Source of the DNA: Thozetella sp. PMI_491
Taxonomy: Eukaryota > Ascomycota > Sordariomycetes > Chaetosphaeriales > Chaetosphaeriaceae
NCBI GenBank assembly: GCA_021432635.1
Contig: MU270122.1
Coordinates: forward strand, 89,525-153,524
Length of the DNA: 64,000 nucleotides
Reading direction: 5' to 3'
The notes below the pieces were generated by a model that worked only from the letters and a program-made list of their open reading frames with translations, did not search any database and was not told the origin of the DNA. Shown piece after piece: positions 43,193-55,601 of this stretch (position 1 is its first letter; each line of letters starts with the position of its first letter). Position numbers and translations under genes: made by a program.

Positions 43193-46086
43193 TCAATCAC
43201 TGTCTTCGTCACTATCACTAGCCTCCTCGACCGTTACTGCCCGCGTCTTCCCCTTGGAATCAACACCCCGGTTCTCTGCCGCAGGCCTAGAGCTCGACGC
43301 CTCGCCAGTCGAATTACCCGAGCTAGACTGCTCTGTGGATGTCTCGGAGCCTTCCGCTGGATGGGAGGCCGTGGAAGAGGCGTCACCCTGCGAGGGTCGC
43401 GCCTGATAGCCAAAAACACCATCACTGCCACCGAAAAGCTGCGCCGACCCTCCCCAGTTCGGCATCACTGGCGTTGGGGCCGTGACAGGTGGCGGGGCAG
43501 CGGTTGACTGTGCGACAGGCGTAGTATGGAAGCTCATCGCGTCCCGGTTGAGGCCAGCGGAAGGACCTGACGAATTATGTGTGCTGTCTCCAGCCACCTC
43601 GGCGGGCTCTTGGGAAGTGGATGGTGCGCTGGGGCGGTCGCTGGGGTTGGGAGCCGCAGGAGGTGCCACGGTCGGTCCATTCGGTCGACCCGGCCTGGGT
43701 ATGTACGCATTCAGCTCCGGAGCCATGATGTTCACCATCTCTTGAAAGGGAGTCTGCGATCTCTGAGAAGTAGAAGGCTGGGGCTCCGCCGAGGCTGGTG
43801 GTGCTCCTCCTTCTAGCCTTTCCAGTGGCAAGAGAGACCAGCCTGGGGGTATCACCACTCCATCCGGCAACTCGGCGCTACCCGCCGGAATGGCTGCCCC
43901 GTACCCGGTACCGCCATACCTGGTAACGGCCGGGGCCTGGAATGGGTTGAATCCGGGGAGGGTAGGCTGGCCTACAAAATGGGGTAGGCGCTGTGCATGT
44001 GGAGGGAGCTGGAACAGCGGTGGTGGGTGGAAAGGGGCGGCCGCTCCAAACATGGGCGGCTGGAACAGTGCCGGCTGTGGCTGGCGTGCCGGTTGCTGTA
44101 TATTCGGTAGCTGCCCGTTCGGCTGCAGTTGGTCGCCTGCCTCTGGCGGCTGTGGCACCACGCCCGACGCCATCTGCTGGATCTCGCGCAGACGAGTGAG
44201 TTCCTGCGCGAGGAGATTCATCATGTGAAGCTCGCTGGCCGCGTTTTGCAACGACTGCATCTCCTGCTGGACCCGCTGGGCTGTCTGGAGAATTTCGTTG
44301 CGCAGCTGATCGAGCCCTGCCGGAGTGTTGCTGGGGGGGTGGGCCTCTACCGCGGGTGTCGGGAGCACGTTGTTGGCCATGTCGGGGGGGACCCCCATGC
44401 GCTGGGCCATCTCTTGGATATCCTGCGGTCCTTGGGCGAACCCAAGCCTCAGGGGTCCGAGGTTGAACATTCGCACTCCATTGTTCCGGTTGTTCTGGTT
44501 GTTCTGCCCGTCTCCCTGGCCGCCCTGGCCGCCCTGGTCACCCTCGGGTCCTTGGCCGTTGGCGCCCGGAGCTGGCGCCTGCTGGTTTTGGCCGGCAGGC
44601 AGGTTGAGACCGAGCCTGAACACCACAGCATCGCCGTTTCTTCCCTGCTGCTGGCGTTCCCGGACCACTGGGGTACGGCAGGTCGGGCAAACTTGTTGGC
44701 GCTCTAGCCAGCTCTTGAGACAACCGAAGTGCAGTATGTGCCCGCACGGCAGCTTCTTCGGGCGGGTTCTCTCGACCTGGCCCTGGTCCGGATCCCACGC
44801 GTGCATCTCTTCTCTGCATATTATGCAGGTATTTTCCCGCTCAAGCTCCTCAGCAGTGGCGTCAGGATACTGATCCATATCCTTCAGCGCCTGGCGGTAG
44901 CGGATCAGGGCGCCGAGCCTCTTCAGGAAGGAACGGGTCGTCATGAACCAGTCGCGCATAATATGAATGGGGAGGCCGTAGAAGGTGAACAGGACACAGA
45001 AGAAGGCGGTGTAGATGACAAGCTTGACGAAGTCTTGTCCTTCAAGTTAGCACATTTTCCTTGGAGATGTCGCATGTGGAGGAGCCATACCTGCAACAAG
45101 GTCCAAGGTCAAGATCCACTGACCCTTGGCCTCCCAGCCGGGGACCTCGATGTCCATCTCGTCGATGTCGTCTGGGTTCGGCAGGTCCGCCTCGTTCAAG
45201 GGTGAGTCGTCGCCATCCAACTCCCTCTGCCTCAGTATCTCGGCCCGTGCCTCCCGGGCCTGACGCCTGCGGTCATCCAGGCGCTGGCGTGTCTGCATCG
45301 TGACAACACGTTGCTCGATCAGCGATACGATGTAGCGGAAACCGGTTTGGAAGGAGCAAACATTCAGGACGGCGAACTCGAAGAGGAACATGACCATCAT
45401 GGTGGGGCGAGCTTGCTCGACGACGGTCCGGAAGGCATAGCTAAGCAGCCATGTGTCGTAGATGACGCTCAGGAGCAGCGAGACGGTGAGTCGGGCGTGG
45501 AAGAGGCGTGGATTCGCCGGTGGTTGTTGCTCGAGGATCTCAACACGCCCTTCGCCGATCCATCCCCAGACCTTGCCCGTCACGAGCGCAGTGAACATGA
45601 CGAGGAAGAAGGCTCCAATCTCCTCCCGGAAGATGGTCATAGCCAGGCAGGTCTCGGTGACGGCGAACCAGGCCTTCTCGTAGAGCTGCTCGATCTCGAC
45701 CGGGCGGAGCTGTCCAAAGCATACTCGCTGCAGGCCGTACATAAAGAACCCGTAGATGAGGAAGATGAGGTTTATGAGTATCTGTCGGAGAGGGGCAAAC
45801 GTTAGCGATGCGCAAGACGCCAGAGCCACGCGACCCGGGATGGGCGGGCGACGAACCATCAAGGAGAGGCTACTCTGGGCCAGATGGACCATCGCAGAAT
45901 AAAAGTTGGCCCGCTGGTGGAATGCGGACAGCACCACGGTGGCCGCGAGGCCTGTCGAGACCTAGGGTACGCATCGAGGTTAGCCAAGGGGGGGTGGCCG
46001 TGATGAAGATACGCGGGAGCTCCAGCGGAGCTCCGGACGACTTTGGGAGCTGGAAAGCTTACCCCGGCGTACCAAGCCAACCGCAT
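43193..46086 (-). CDS. hrd1: HRD1, ER membrane RING E3 ubiquitin ligase (4 exons)
   Basis: Minus-strand exons are 46086-46063 (24 nt), 45961-45857, 45781-45091 and 45033-43193, giving 886 residues. An in-frame ATG two codons upstream (46092) is possible, but the family begins MRLAWYAG. The membrane part reads [22 protein letters not shown], then [21 protein letters not shown], formed only after removing a 75-nt stop-free intron. Further membrane segments run to about 300 ([23 protein letters not shown]). The RING-H2 finger is complete: Cys343, Cys346, Cys370, His372, His375, Cys378, Cys389 and Cys392 (CIICREE to CPTCRTPV). The cytosolic tail is long, Gln/Pro/Asn-rich and disordered. HRD1 retrotranslocates and ubiquitinates misfolded ER proteins for the proteasome (ERAD). 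It diverges from the CMD-like gene. The last intron has two usable acceptors 6 nt apart. Confidence 0.94.
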
Positions 46087-46730
46087 CTTCATCGGTCTGA
46101 TGCGAAAATGGCGTCGAAAATAGGATGGGGGCGTCGGCGAGCCAGTTAGTCGCCCATATTCTCCGGGGGATTGAGCGGTTGGCGGGGCGCAATCCAAAAG
46201 CACTGACAGTAGTCCCCAGTTGATGCCACGTTAGGGATTCCGTTTGCATGGGATCGGGATGACGCTCATGGGAGGTGGCTCACCAGCCACACTCTGGATG
46301 ATTAAGTCGGAGCTACCGCCTGTGGAAACCTTACCTGGTCTAGCATCCTAAATTGCCCCAGTGTGGCTGGACCCACGTGCCATGGTGCCGAGATGTGGCG
46401 CAGCACCGCCGTTGGTCCGGTTCTGCTCCGGAGGATCGCGCTTTCCGTGCCGCCCGGCCGCCGCCGAACTCACGCTCCTTCGGGCAGCAGTCGCCAAACG
46501 GACGTCTTTTTGGGGTGGTATTCAAGATGACGGGCAGGGTATAGAAGCACTCGCACCTCGCAGAAACTCGCGTACATAGTCCTATTTTCTCACTACCTAC
46601 ATAATCGGTCCTTTCGTACTTGCCGTTTGTTGGTTCTTCCCACTTTAGAAACAGAAAAATACGGGTGCCTGGGTAATAACCAGTCGCCTGGATCCCGGGA
46701 CATCCGTCGACGCCAAGCACCGTCTTGAGG
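46087..46730. promoter_or_regulatory. shared divergent promoter region, HRD1 / CMD-like gene
   Basis: A 644-nt interval separates the two start codons. I see no TATA box and no domain-bearing open frame. Confidence 0.5.
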
Positions 46731-47613
46731 ATGAGTGCAGTGCCGAGCATCGTCACCCCCGCGCTGCTGTCGTCGATTCGCGCGAGGCCCAACCTGCCCG
46801 GCCACTCATGGTACTTCATCGCCGCTACGACCCTCTCCATCCTCAACAGGCCCGATGAGATTGCCAAGGTCTTCCGATATGCGGTAGACCATGGAGCCGG
46901 CAACGCCGAATCTGCTCCGACGCAAGATGAGCGGCTTCAAATCTCTCGGCGCATACGAGAGGCTCTGATCAAGGCTGCTGCCGTCGGCGGCGTGCCCAGG
47001 GTAAGAACCCCAGTCGGACCGTTCCCTGGCCCGCGGCCCAAGACACTGATTCTGCATCGCAGACGATCAACGCTTTGTTGGAGCTCAAGAAGGAGACGCC
47101 GGATGAGCTCCTAGATGAGCCGCTGGGCCCGTCCCCAACCGGTCGCCGAGCAGATATCTTCGACGTCCCCAACGCTCAGGTTCTCGCGAGGGGTCAGTCT
47201 TTCTTCGACAATCTCTACGGCAAAGTCGCTAGGAGGATCATGGGCCAGATGGACCGATCAGGCACCGAGGATCTCGGCCTAGCCGCCCGTCTCATGTACG
47301 GACACATCCTCAGCAATACCAGTGTGCTGACGCCGGCCGAGACCTCGTTTGTCCTCATCGCTGGCTTGATCCCTCAAGATGTAAGCATACCTACTTGGAA
47401 GATGAACATGGCCGTGCCTAGCTAAGCCTTTGCCAGGTCAACCCCCAGCTCAAGGGCCATCTCCGGGGCGCCCTCAATGGAGGTGCCACCGTTGAGGAGG
47501 TCCGGGCTGTGCGGCAAATCGTGATTGAGATTTGCGAGGCCTCTGGCATGAAGATGTTGGACGGCTCGACCCTTGGGGGATGGGGCTGGAGGAGCGAGAT
47601 CGCTAACTTGTGA
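46731..47613 (+). CDS. carboxymuconolactone decarboxylase (CMD/AhpD-like) family protein (3 exons)
   Basis: Exons 46731-47000, 47063-47380 and 47437-47613 join, all in phase 0, to 254 residues; the introns are 62 and 56 nt with GTAAGA and GTAAGC donors. The protein is helical, with RRIREALIKAAAVGGVPRTINALLELKKETP around the first junction and GHLRGALNGGATVEEVRAVRQIVIEICEASGM in exon 3. This matches the helical CMD fold, in which the A-G-(V)-P segment and the ALNGGAT-EEV segment are typical. The paired CxxC-type active site of AhpD is not visible; only single cysteines occur, so peroxidase activity is doubtful. Fungal relatives are often peroxisomal, but the C-terminus EIANL is not a clear PTS1. 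Function is uncertain beyond family. Confidence 0.75.
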
Positions 47614-48180
47614 GAAGAACGAGCGACCCAGATGTGATGTTTCCAGTATCAAGCTTGATGAGAGATGTTCTTGTTTATTATAGAGAGATAGAGCTTCGGC
47701 ATATGTATAGCGATAGATTCCCATATGTCCATCCCGGATAAACTAGAGCTTCAGTACAGGTCTAATAGGAGATATCTATACATGGAGATATATTTTGGAG
47801 AACCCGGGACTCTGGATTGTGTAGCCAGAGATATCTATAAATCTACATATTATAGAGGAACTGGGCCGCGAGCAGAGAGACAGTGAGATATATTTACGTG
47901 TCTACATATGTATCACAGATATTAGAGGTATAGCACAGGTACAACGAAGGATATCTACACATCTACATGTCCATCATAGAGAAATTAGAGCTTTAGTATA
48001 GTTATGATGAGACATGTCTATATCTCTAGACATCTATGATAGCGAAACTGTATCTCCGGCACCAGTGCAATGAGATATATGCACACATCTATAAATAATT
48101 TATAGAAGCACTGTATGTCTGGTCTGGTATAAACCGGGACGGTCAAATGGACTCCAAGCTGTCTGCTCGTCGTTCATGGC
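47614..48180. other. 3' flank of the CMD-like gene
   Basis: Most of this stretch is the diverged tandem array at 47674-48132. I see no gene. Confidence 0.6.
47674..48132. repeat. diverged tandem array, about 60-nt period, AT-rich
   Basis: The element GATATCTATA and close variants recur at about 47771, 47830, 47887, 47950, 48011 and 48074, spaced 57-63 nt. Each is followed by a CTACATAT/CATCTACAT-like segment, then ATAGAGAAACTAGAGC-like and CAGTACAGGTA-like blocks. Seven to eight units can be traced, with substitutions and small indels. There is no coding frame through it. It begins about 60 nt after the CMD-like stop codon, so part may be transcribed in its 3' untranslated region. Confidence 0.8.
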
Positions 48181-50385
48181 TTGTTGCCTTTGTCGAAGGT
48201 TAGACGTGAAGCCAACTGGAGCGCGCGGTACGGTACCCTAAGTTTCTGCCGCCGTCTACTGCCCATGATACCAACGCAACATACCCAAACAGCGGCAAAG
48301 CACCATCTTGCCCTTGAAGTCTATTTACTGTCTACACATATACATCATGGCGTACGATTCGGGTTGGGAAAAAGCATCGCGACTTCTCGCTGCTGGGCTT
48401 TACCCGCCTGTCTACAGATCGTGAGGTCGTATGCATCGCCTCAGCCAAGCTCTCGCTCTCTCAGGGGCCCAGAACAGCGCCCCAGCTGGTGGCGGCGGTC
48501 TCGGCAGTGAGGAAAATCGCGGGGCGGCCAGGCCTCCCTGAATTCTGGCCGCGATGCGGCTCAAAATCCCAGACCAGGGGCTTGCGAAGAAACATCCAAT
48601 TTCTGCATTGTGCCGTGGGGCTGGCCCCATCGTATGTTTGGTCGCTGCGGGCGCCTTGTTTGCGTCTGGGACTATCGATGGGCTGGGGGGATAGAGAGCT
48701 CAGACATGGCATCGCAAACATGCATTGGGGAGCCGGGGCCCCTGCCGCCCGGGAGGGAGGTCAATTCAGTCGGGGAGAGACACTTGACACGAGCCATGCG
48801 GAGTGGGCCAGGGGGAGGGAACCATATGCATAGGCCTTGACATTGCCTCAATGCAAGCCAAGATCCCTGAGTGGATGGTATACGTTCGCTGTGGATGGAC
48901 CCCTGTCTGTTTATCGTCATCGCCAGCCTGTGAGACCCCCATCCGCTATGTAATAAATTTATGTCTCGTACTGTATACGCCGTACTGTGCCTAGCCCGAC
49001 AGCGCGTATCGTTGGCCTACGATATCCACGGCCGGGTCACCGGGGCCATGGGCCATGGGCCATGGGGGGAGGGGGTCTCGCGATAGGGTTCGCTTCTTGC
49101 CAATAAATTTTTCCAACCACACTCGCGCTCCACGACGACGACAGGGTTTACCCATAGGGAATTGTGACGGCATCGGCGGTGCGTCCTTCACCCACTGGAT
49201 CCTGGCATTGCTCGTGTGCCGAATCACATACCACCTATGGAGCTTCTTAGCCTAGGTCTTTGCATCGGTAGCACGCCTCCTGGGGCTCCCTTGGGCCCGA
49301 ACGAGTAAGACACGTGCATCTAGAGTCGAGGCTAACCGCTAGACACACCTTAATCGGGGAGGGATAGGTCGCCGAACTCGTTTCTGGCCGGCGGAGACCA
49401 TCGACGGCCTGCAGATGGCGGCCTGGATCGCATTGCAAGCGCATGGCTTCGTAGCCCAGCAAAAAAGCAAAACAACAACCCGGATGATCCTTTCTGAAGC
49501 CGCCTGGCACGAACGCAGCCCGGTGGTACCGGGTTCTGCATGCTCAATCTCTTGTCTCCCCCGCCACACGGTCGCTGCGACTGTGCATGGACGCGGGACG
49601 GCACAAGCAAGGCCCCCCTGGAAGGCAGGTTGATACTGGGTTAGAGGAGACCGGGGCAAGGGGGAATGAGTTTTGGCAGTGAGAGCTCAATTAAACCTCG
49701 TCTCTAGGCGACACTGTGTAGCAATGAAGAGTACCGCACCGAAACACCAGCCCATGTTTAGTTAGGTGCCTTCCTAGCGGTACCGCGCTCGGCAGAGTAG
49801 CAGAATGCTTGTTTGATGCTACTGTTATGCTGCTTGCTATGGTGCAATCCTACCCCCTAGCCCTAGGGGGCTCCTTCATGAGGAGCAAGCCACAAGCAGC
49901 AATCTGATGCGAGTGGATGGCACGGGGTCCACTGACCACGGACCCCAGGTGCCACGTTTGGTGGCCGCCAGCGCCCTCCCCCGGGCTAGGACGCGTTTGG
50001 TAGAAATAGCCGTGGAGAGTACCATTAGGGGGGTATCTTCAGGGCGATCACCGCTCAAGAATCCAGTCTGTCGGGTTGTCAAGAGAAAACTCAACCCGCC
50101 GCCTCGGCTCGCCCCTCCTTGAGGGTACCCTTCCCGGTTGCTGCGAGGTCCCCAGCGGCGAGCAATCACAAAGCCTAGATCCTGCCCATCATGATCTCCC
50201 GGGGGGGTTGAGGCCGGGGGAGGGATTGAGGCGCCCATTGCGACAGGTTCGGTCACGTCGCGTTCCGTCTGCCCCCCTCGACTCATAGTTCCGCTAGGTG
50301 CCGTTGCTAGCTCCCTGAGTGGCGAACTTACGGGCACCGGCTTTTTGCTTCTTATCGAAAGGGAGGGGGATCTCGGCAGAGGGAG

Positions 50386-50435
50386 AGAGCTCGAGAGAGC
50401 TCGAGAGCTTGTGCCAGAGCTCCCGGGAGCTCTGG
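50386..50435. repeat. SacI/XhoI-like tandem and 22-nt perfect palindrome
   Basis: Two tandem copies of AGAGCTCGAG at 50386-50405 are followed at 50414-50435 by a perfect palindrome whose core is AGCTCCCGGGAGCT. It can form a cruciform or, if transcribed, a hairpin without a loop. There is no adjoining gene. Confidence 0.75.
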
Positions 50436-51459
50436 GCAACGCCTCCTAGGCGACTAGCCCATTAAAGTCCACCGTAGCCCTGCATGGCGACCCAGCCTAG
50501 GAGCCGAACGGGGGAACATTGTGCAGCCACTGCCGCCTCATTCGAGCGCAAGTTGAACGCCGCCGCCCACGGAGGTCGGTGGGAACCTCCGGGGTGCAAC
50601 CAAAAGGCTCGTTCGAATGCGTGTCTTGGGCGCTGCGCTGCATTCGGTGGGCACGACGAGCATGACCAGGCGTGCTGGCCACACAGGACGCCTCTCAGCA
50701 AGGGAGGGGGGAAGCTCAGGGAGTCTCGCGCGCCGTGCTGCTGGCACTGGGCTGGACCCGAACCACTGCACTGGGAACGCCAGGGCTCAGCCAACCGCCC
50801 TGGCCGCACACTACGGGAAACTCTAATGGCGCCTCGTCTGGCAGGGTTCACAACAGGCACAGCAATCTCGACTCTCGACGAACCGGCAGCTCTCGTTCAG
50901 ATCCTCGGGGAGGCTATTAAAAGCACCTCATGTATCTCGTGTGCCGGGGACGCAAATGAAGGCGCATCCGTCGGGGACGGAGGAACTGGGGCTGGGCCAC
51001 GCGGAAGGTTGCCCCTCCCCCCTAGACGCTGGCTCGGGAAGAGATATATTGATTGACGAGGGCAAGCATGTCGGGACTTGACATTTTACGAACCCAGAGG
51101 TCGGCGCCTCGCGCCGTCTCGCGGCAAGGATGGGATGCAGGCCAATATCCCAATAGACTATAGGATGTGCACGAACGTGCATGACTAGGGTTCTGAGGGG
51201 AGGCCCAAGGCGGGCTAACAGATCGCAGGCCAAGAGAGAAAGCGAGACAGGGTACTGGGCGGAAAGAGAGGGAGGGATCGAATGTGTATCTAGAGGCTGG
51301 TTGGCTGGTTGGGTATCCAGGTGGCTCGCCGGGGATGCAGAATGCACTCGGTATGTCCACATCGTCTGAGGCCAGACGCCAAGCCGCTGGGCTTGCATCC
51401 TTGGGGCTGGACTCATGGGACCACGGCCAGTTTGTTCCCCAGAACCCATGATCCCAGGT

Positions 51460-51469
51460 CCCCCCCCCC
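51460..51469. repeat. C run, 10 nt
   Basis: Uninterrupted homopolymer in non-coding DNA. Confidence 0.9.
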
Positions 51470-53864
51470 GTTGTGTCTGTCCCTGGGCGTCGCGCCCTGG
51501 CTGGAACGAAGCAAGGTTTTGCAGGCATGGCGCTGGGCTATAGCCAACCGTGCTGTAGATGATGGACGTGCGATGGAAGTTGCCGTTGCCGTCCCGCCCC
51601 GGGGGGAGGGGAGGGGGACTAGGGGGGGGCGCCTACCACGGCTCGTCCCACCAAGTCCAGGCTTGTTCCCCAAAGGAGCCGGGAGTTTTTTTTATCGCTC
51701 ACGTTGCCTAGTGGGCAAGACACGGGACGAGGGCGTCGGGAAGCGCGGTGGGCTATTGACACCTCGTATCCTCTCCCGCCCTCCTCATCCCCATAGGACG
51801 GCGCAAATGAGTGTCTCGAAAGATGGTGTCGAAGCCGGGGAGCAGGCACATGCAGCCTGAGCGGCACAGTGAGACCTCGAATGCCGTTACCCCAAGCTGC
51901 TGGGATGGAGACTGAGCCAGCCACCGAGACACCAAAGGTCACGACCCCTCCTCCTCCATCCTGCCCCTCACCTCTCGCCCCTTCGCGGCTTCGGTGTGTG
52001 TATCTTCACTCTGGAACAAGCGACGGCAGCCGTGTGCCAGATGCCAAGTCCATCAAGGGGCATTAGCGAAGGGGGGTGGGAGAGCAGGCGTGTCAGGAGC
52101 CCAACAGGGCGGTCTAGATCGACAGGCACTGCAGAACCTGGTGCGCTACCCTGGTACCTTTGGAATCGCATGACCGCCACTCTGCGACAGACGCTGCTCG
52201 TCGAGACCTGTGCGACAGCAACTTATTGTCAGGGGTGGCTCATTGGGGGTCTTTTCATGGGGGAGGGAGGGTGGAGGCGTCAATGGGGAGAAGCACTGAG
52301 GTGGCAGAGCACCAGGAGGGGAGCTCCTGGGAGCAGAGCCCCCCTATAACAAACACCTGATATGATCCACATCAGACATATCCCCCCTTATGGGGCCAAT
52401 GGGCTATACTATGTGCTGTTATGGGACTATGTATGCAGCATCGCGGTAGATCACCGCTCTTTCCAGTCTCCTAGGATCCCTAGTCTGCCGGGGAACAAGC
52501 CCAGCCACTTGGGCGCTAGTAGGAAGGCAGCCCACGGCAGGCCGGGCCTGTTGATGGCTTGTGCTGGGAACGCACGTCTAGCGAGGGCAAAGAGATTGGC
52601 GGACCGGGGGGGCGGGGGGAGAGATGGGATGGGATGATTGTCACTGGCCACACCGAGCATCCACAGCGGCGGCGATGGCGGCGAGTAGTGGCGTTGATAG
52701 GCCCGCCTCGTGCGCCGGAAAGCTGGAGTTCCGTTTTTGCTTTCTCGATAGCCTCTCCCACACTCTGGCGTTCTGGCCAAATCGAGGCGATCGGCAGCCC
52801 AATCTTCGTGGGGACGATTCGGGGTCCGTTCTCTTGGCACGCCGATCAGAGTTCGACCGGGTCCCCTCCGCAAACTGGCGGCGGGCTACCAACCACCCCC
52901 GTCGTCGCCGGCGGGGATGGCTCATGACAGCGGGCATCACCGCATCGGGACGTCGCAGCGATTGGGGGGCGCGGGAAGAGGAGGAGGAGGAGGATGGCAG
53001 GCCAGCAAGCCAGGCCAGACAAGTCCAGGCCTGGAACCCTCGCACTGCGAACCTTCTCTCGAGGCCTTGAGGCTCTGGGCACGGGTTCGAATGGCGGGGG
53101 TGAGTCGGGCGGGCATTGCTCCAGATGAGCCAAATATAGAAACAGCGCAGCTGCACCTGGTACCAATAAGTGCACGGCTCGTTTTGTTTTGAGTTTGGCC
53201 TGATCAGTGTAGGGTAGCAGCAGCGCACAATACGGGAAAGGAGGGGAGGGATCAAGCAGACGCAGTGCGGGGGGGCTGCCAAATTGCTTATGCTTATCCT
53301 GACATCGTCCCAATGCTTTCGCACCCAAGGTAGCGCCTAAGTCGTAGCAAAACTCTGCTTTGGATGCGAACGCGCGAGCGCGCGCCCCCGGCCGGGATTC
53401 CTGCATGCTGAGATGACCGCTCTGTGGCGGATGTGATGGTCGGAAGTTTTTTGATTGAATCATGCTTAAAGGATGTGGATCTTCCATCCGGACCCCCGTT
53501 CTCGACGCCGCCATGTGATTCAGCAAGGAACATGTACAGTATCCTATCCCCACTGCTTGCTGTACAGTATTGTACATCGCGCATACAGCAACCATATCGT
53601 AATGGGGGTGGGCCGGGGGGGCTGGCAGCGAAGAAAGCTCAGGCGCTCATCCGCCAAGCCTCCGCACAGTACGTACGATGACAAGACAGAGGAAGGCACA
53701 GGAGAGAGGAGCAGCAGAGTTGCTGCCGGATGCGCGGATGCTACAGGGCAATAATACGGAAGCAATGCGTCAAGCAGAGCGACTCTACGCCAGGCTGGGC
53801 CGTGTTGATAGGTCATGTTGATATCCTCCAGGGGCTGGTTCCGGCGAGGTCCCTGCATCACTAG

Positions 53865-53886
53865 GTGTGTGTGTGTGTGTGTGTGT
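53865..53886. repeat. (GT)11 microsatellite
   Basis: A perfect GT dinucleotide repeat. Imperfect copies of GCACAGCACT follow about 10 nt later, at 53897-53930. Confidence 0.9.
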
Positions 53887-54094
53887 ACTCCAAGCACTGC
53901 ACAGCACTGCACAGGGCAGCACAGCACCGCGCCTAGAAAGTACTCACCACCACCGTCCGCCATAGCCCAATTCATTCTGCAGCCACCCGAGCGAGCATGG
54001 CCCATCGGGACCGAGTCACCAGGCTCCGCGCGGCCAATGGCAGCCTCCCGGCGCGGGCGCGGCGACGTTCAGTGAGGACCGAGACCAAGGGAAA

Positions 54095-54108
54095 GGGGGG
54101 GGGGGGGG
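54095..54108. repeat. G run, 14 nt
   Basis: Uninterrupted homopolymer in non-coding DNA. Confidence 0.9.
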
Positions 54109-55586
54109 AAGACGACTGGTCCGTGGGCTGTAGGGCCGAAGGGCTTAGGAGGAGCTTCATCCGTAGCCCTGCAGGCGACGTTGACTGGAGGGGTCCATCC
54201 GGTCCGAAAGGCAGCTCTTCGGACGAGCCCTCATCCTCGACACCAGACGAACGGCCAAAAACTCTTGGTCGGCGCGGATGTCGCGATGTCATCTAAGCTC
54301 CGACTCCGCCGGTGTACCGAGGTTACCAGGACTTACTCCCCGTCCAATCCAGCGGCCCCCCCGTTGCCTTCAGCTCGCACACGGCACCCGCACTAGAGCG
54401 TTTTGGAAAGCCTGCATGCCTCAGCGAATGATGCTCACTCCTGCATTCTACCTTTGATAACCGCCCCGTACTGGACGTCGGTGACGGTCATCCCCGCGCT
54501 TCGCAACCCCCCAAGCAGCGGGAGCGGGTAGGACCCACGACGGCACCGAAGTCTGGACAAGCGGTGGCGCCCTCTAATGCCTTCCCCCCAAGTGTCTCGC
54601 CTCCTGCGGTTGGCATTGGTCAATGCCGTTTCGACCAAAGGGGTGCGAGTATGGAAGGGGGGAAAGAAGGAGGAAGGGGGGGCCAGAAAGGGGGAGGGGG
54701 GGGGAAACTCTTTCGAAGGCAAGGCGACGGACCGTGCAGGTCGGTCGAGACCCTGAAAAGAAAGGAAGACCGCGGAGGCACGAGGCTTTGAGCAGCCCAC
54801 TCCTCATTTCGCGGGCCTTGAGACAACATCGTGTCATCGGATCGTCTTGTCTCTCTGCATGGTCCACCGACGCAGACGAGACGACCTATGCGATGCTAGT
54901 CCGAGAGGGCACCTGAGACCTTCTTTTCGGCTCGCGTGCATGTGACGGCGTGGATGCAACAAGAAAGTAAGGTTTCCGGGGCTGGCTTTGGCTTGGTTCC
55001 TACCCACAAGGAGCCTCGTCGTGGTCCACCCGCTACGGGGAGTTTTTGACGATGCCGCAGCATTCCATTCCAGCCCAGCCAAGCCCAGCCCGCCGCGGTC
55101 CTTGCAGCAGTTGAGGCACAGTGCGCGCCGTCGCAAGGGGGGGCGGGGAAGGGCAGCCGCGGCTGCTGCTACTACTGCTGCTGCTTCGTGGATCCTCGTC
55201 CGGGTAGCGGTGGTCGGCACCGAGCTATGTCGTCACGGAGGTCCTTGTCGAGGCAGACAGCAGTACTACGCGCAGGCCCTTCACCGGCCGAGCCGGCGTG
55301 GCAAGGGAGGGGAAATTGGCGAGGGGCGGGAGGGGGGGGTAAACAGGCGAGGGAGCAAGCGAACCAGACTCGATTGGTGATGCTCAGGCGTTTTCGCTTC
55401 GCTGGGTCTAGCTGGTCGGAGGAGAGAGCCTCTGTGCGTCGGGCCTGGCGGGCGAGCGAGCAGCGGTCGCGATAGGCGTCCATGTCCGCCGGTGTGGCCC
55501 TACAGAGAGTACAGCGCAATAGAGTTGCGGCGGAGAGGCTAGAGGCGAGAGGCTAGGCCACTACCGTAGGCTCTAGCGCGCGGTCT

Positions 55587-55601
55587 CCCCCCCCCCCCCC
55601 C
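55587..55601. repeat. C run, 15 nt
   Basis: Uninterrupted homopolymer, directly followed by GGGG; it could fold back on itself. Confidence 0.9.

Noticed and set aside
47674-48132. CRISPR-like array
   Set aside because: The host is eukaryotic, the units are diverged throughout, and there are no constant repeats with variable spacers.
49876-50439. 187-codon minus-strand frame
   Set aside because: Ser/Pro/Arg-rich, no domain, and part of the palindromic repeat region is read as codons.
53085-53105. tRNA B-box-like GGTTCGAATG
   Set aside because: The last conserved C is missing, and no acceptor stem or A box fits at the needed distance. Other GTTCGA matches (17393, 19250, 50612) fail in the same way.
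52846-53595. 249-codon minus-strand frame
   Set aside because: It has low-complexity Ser/Pro/Arg composition, no domain, and heavy overlap with frames on the other strand.
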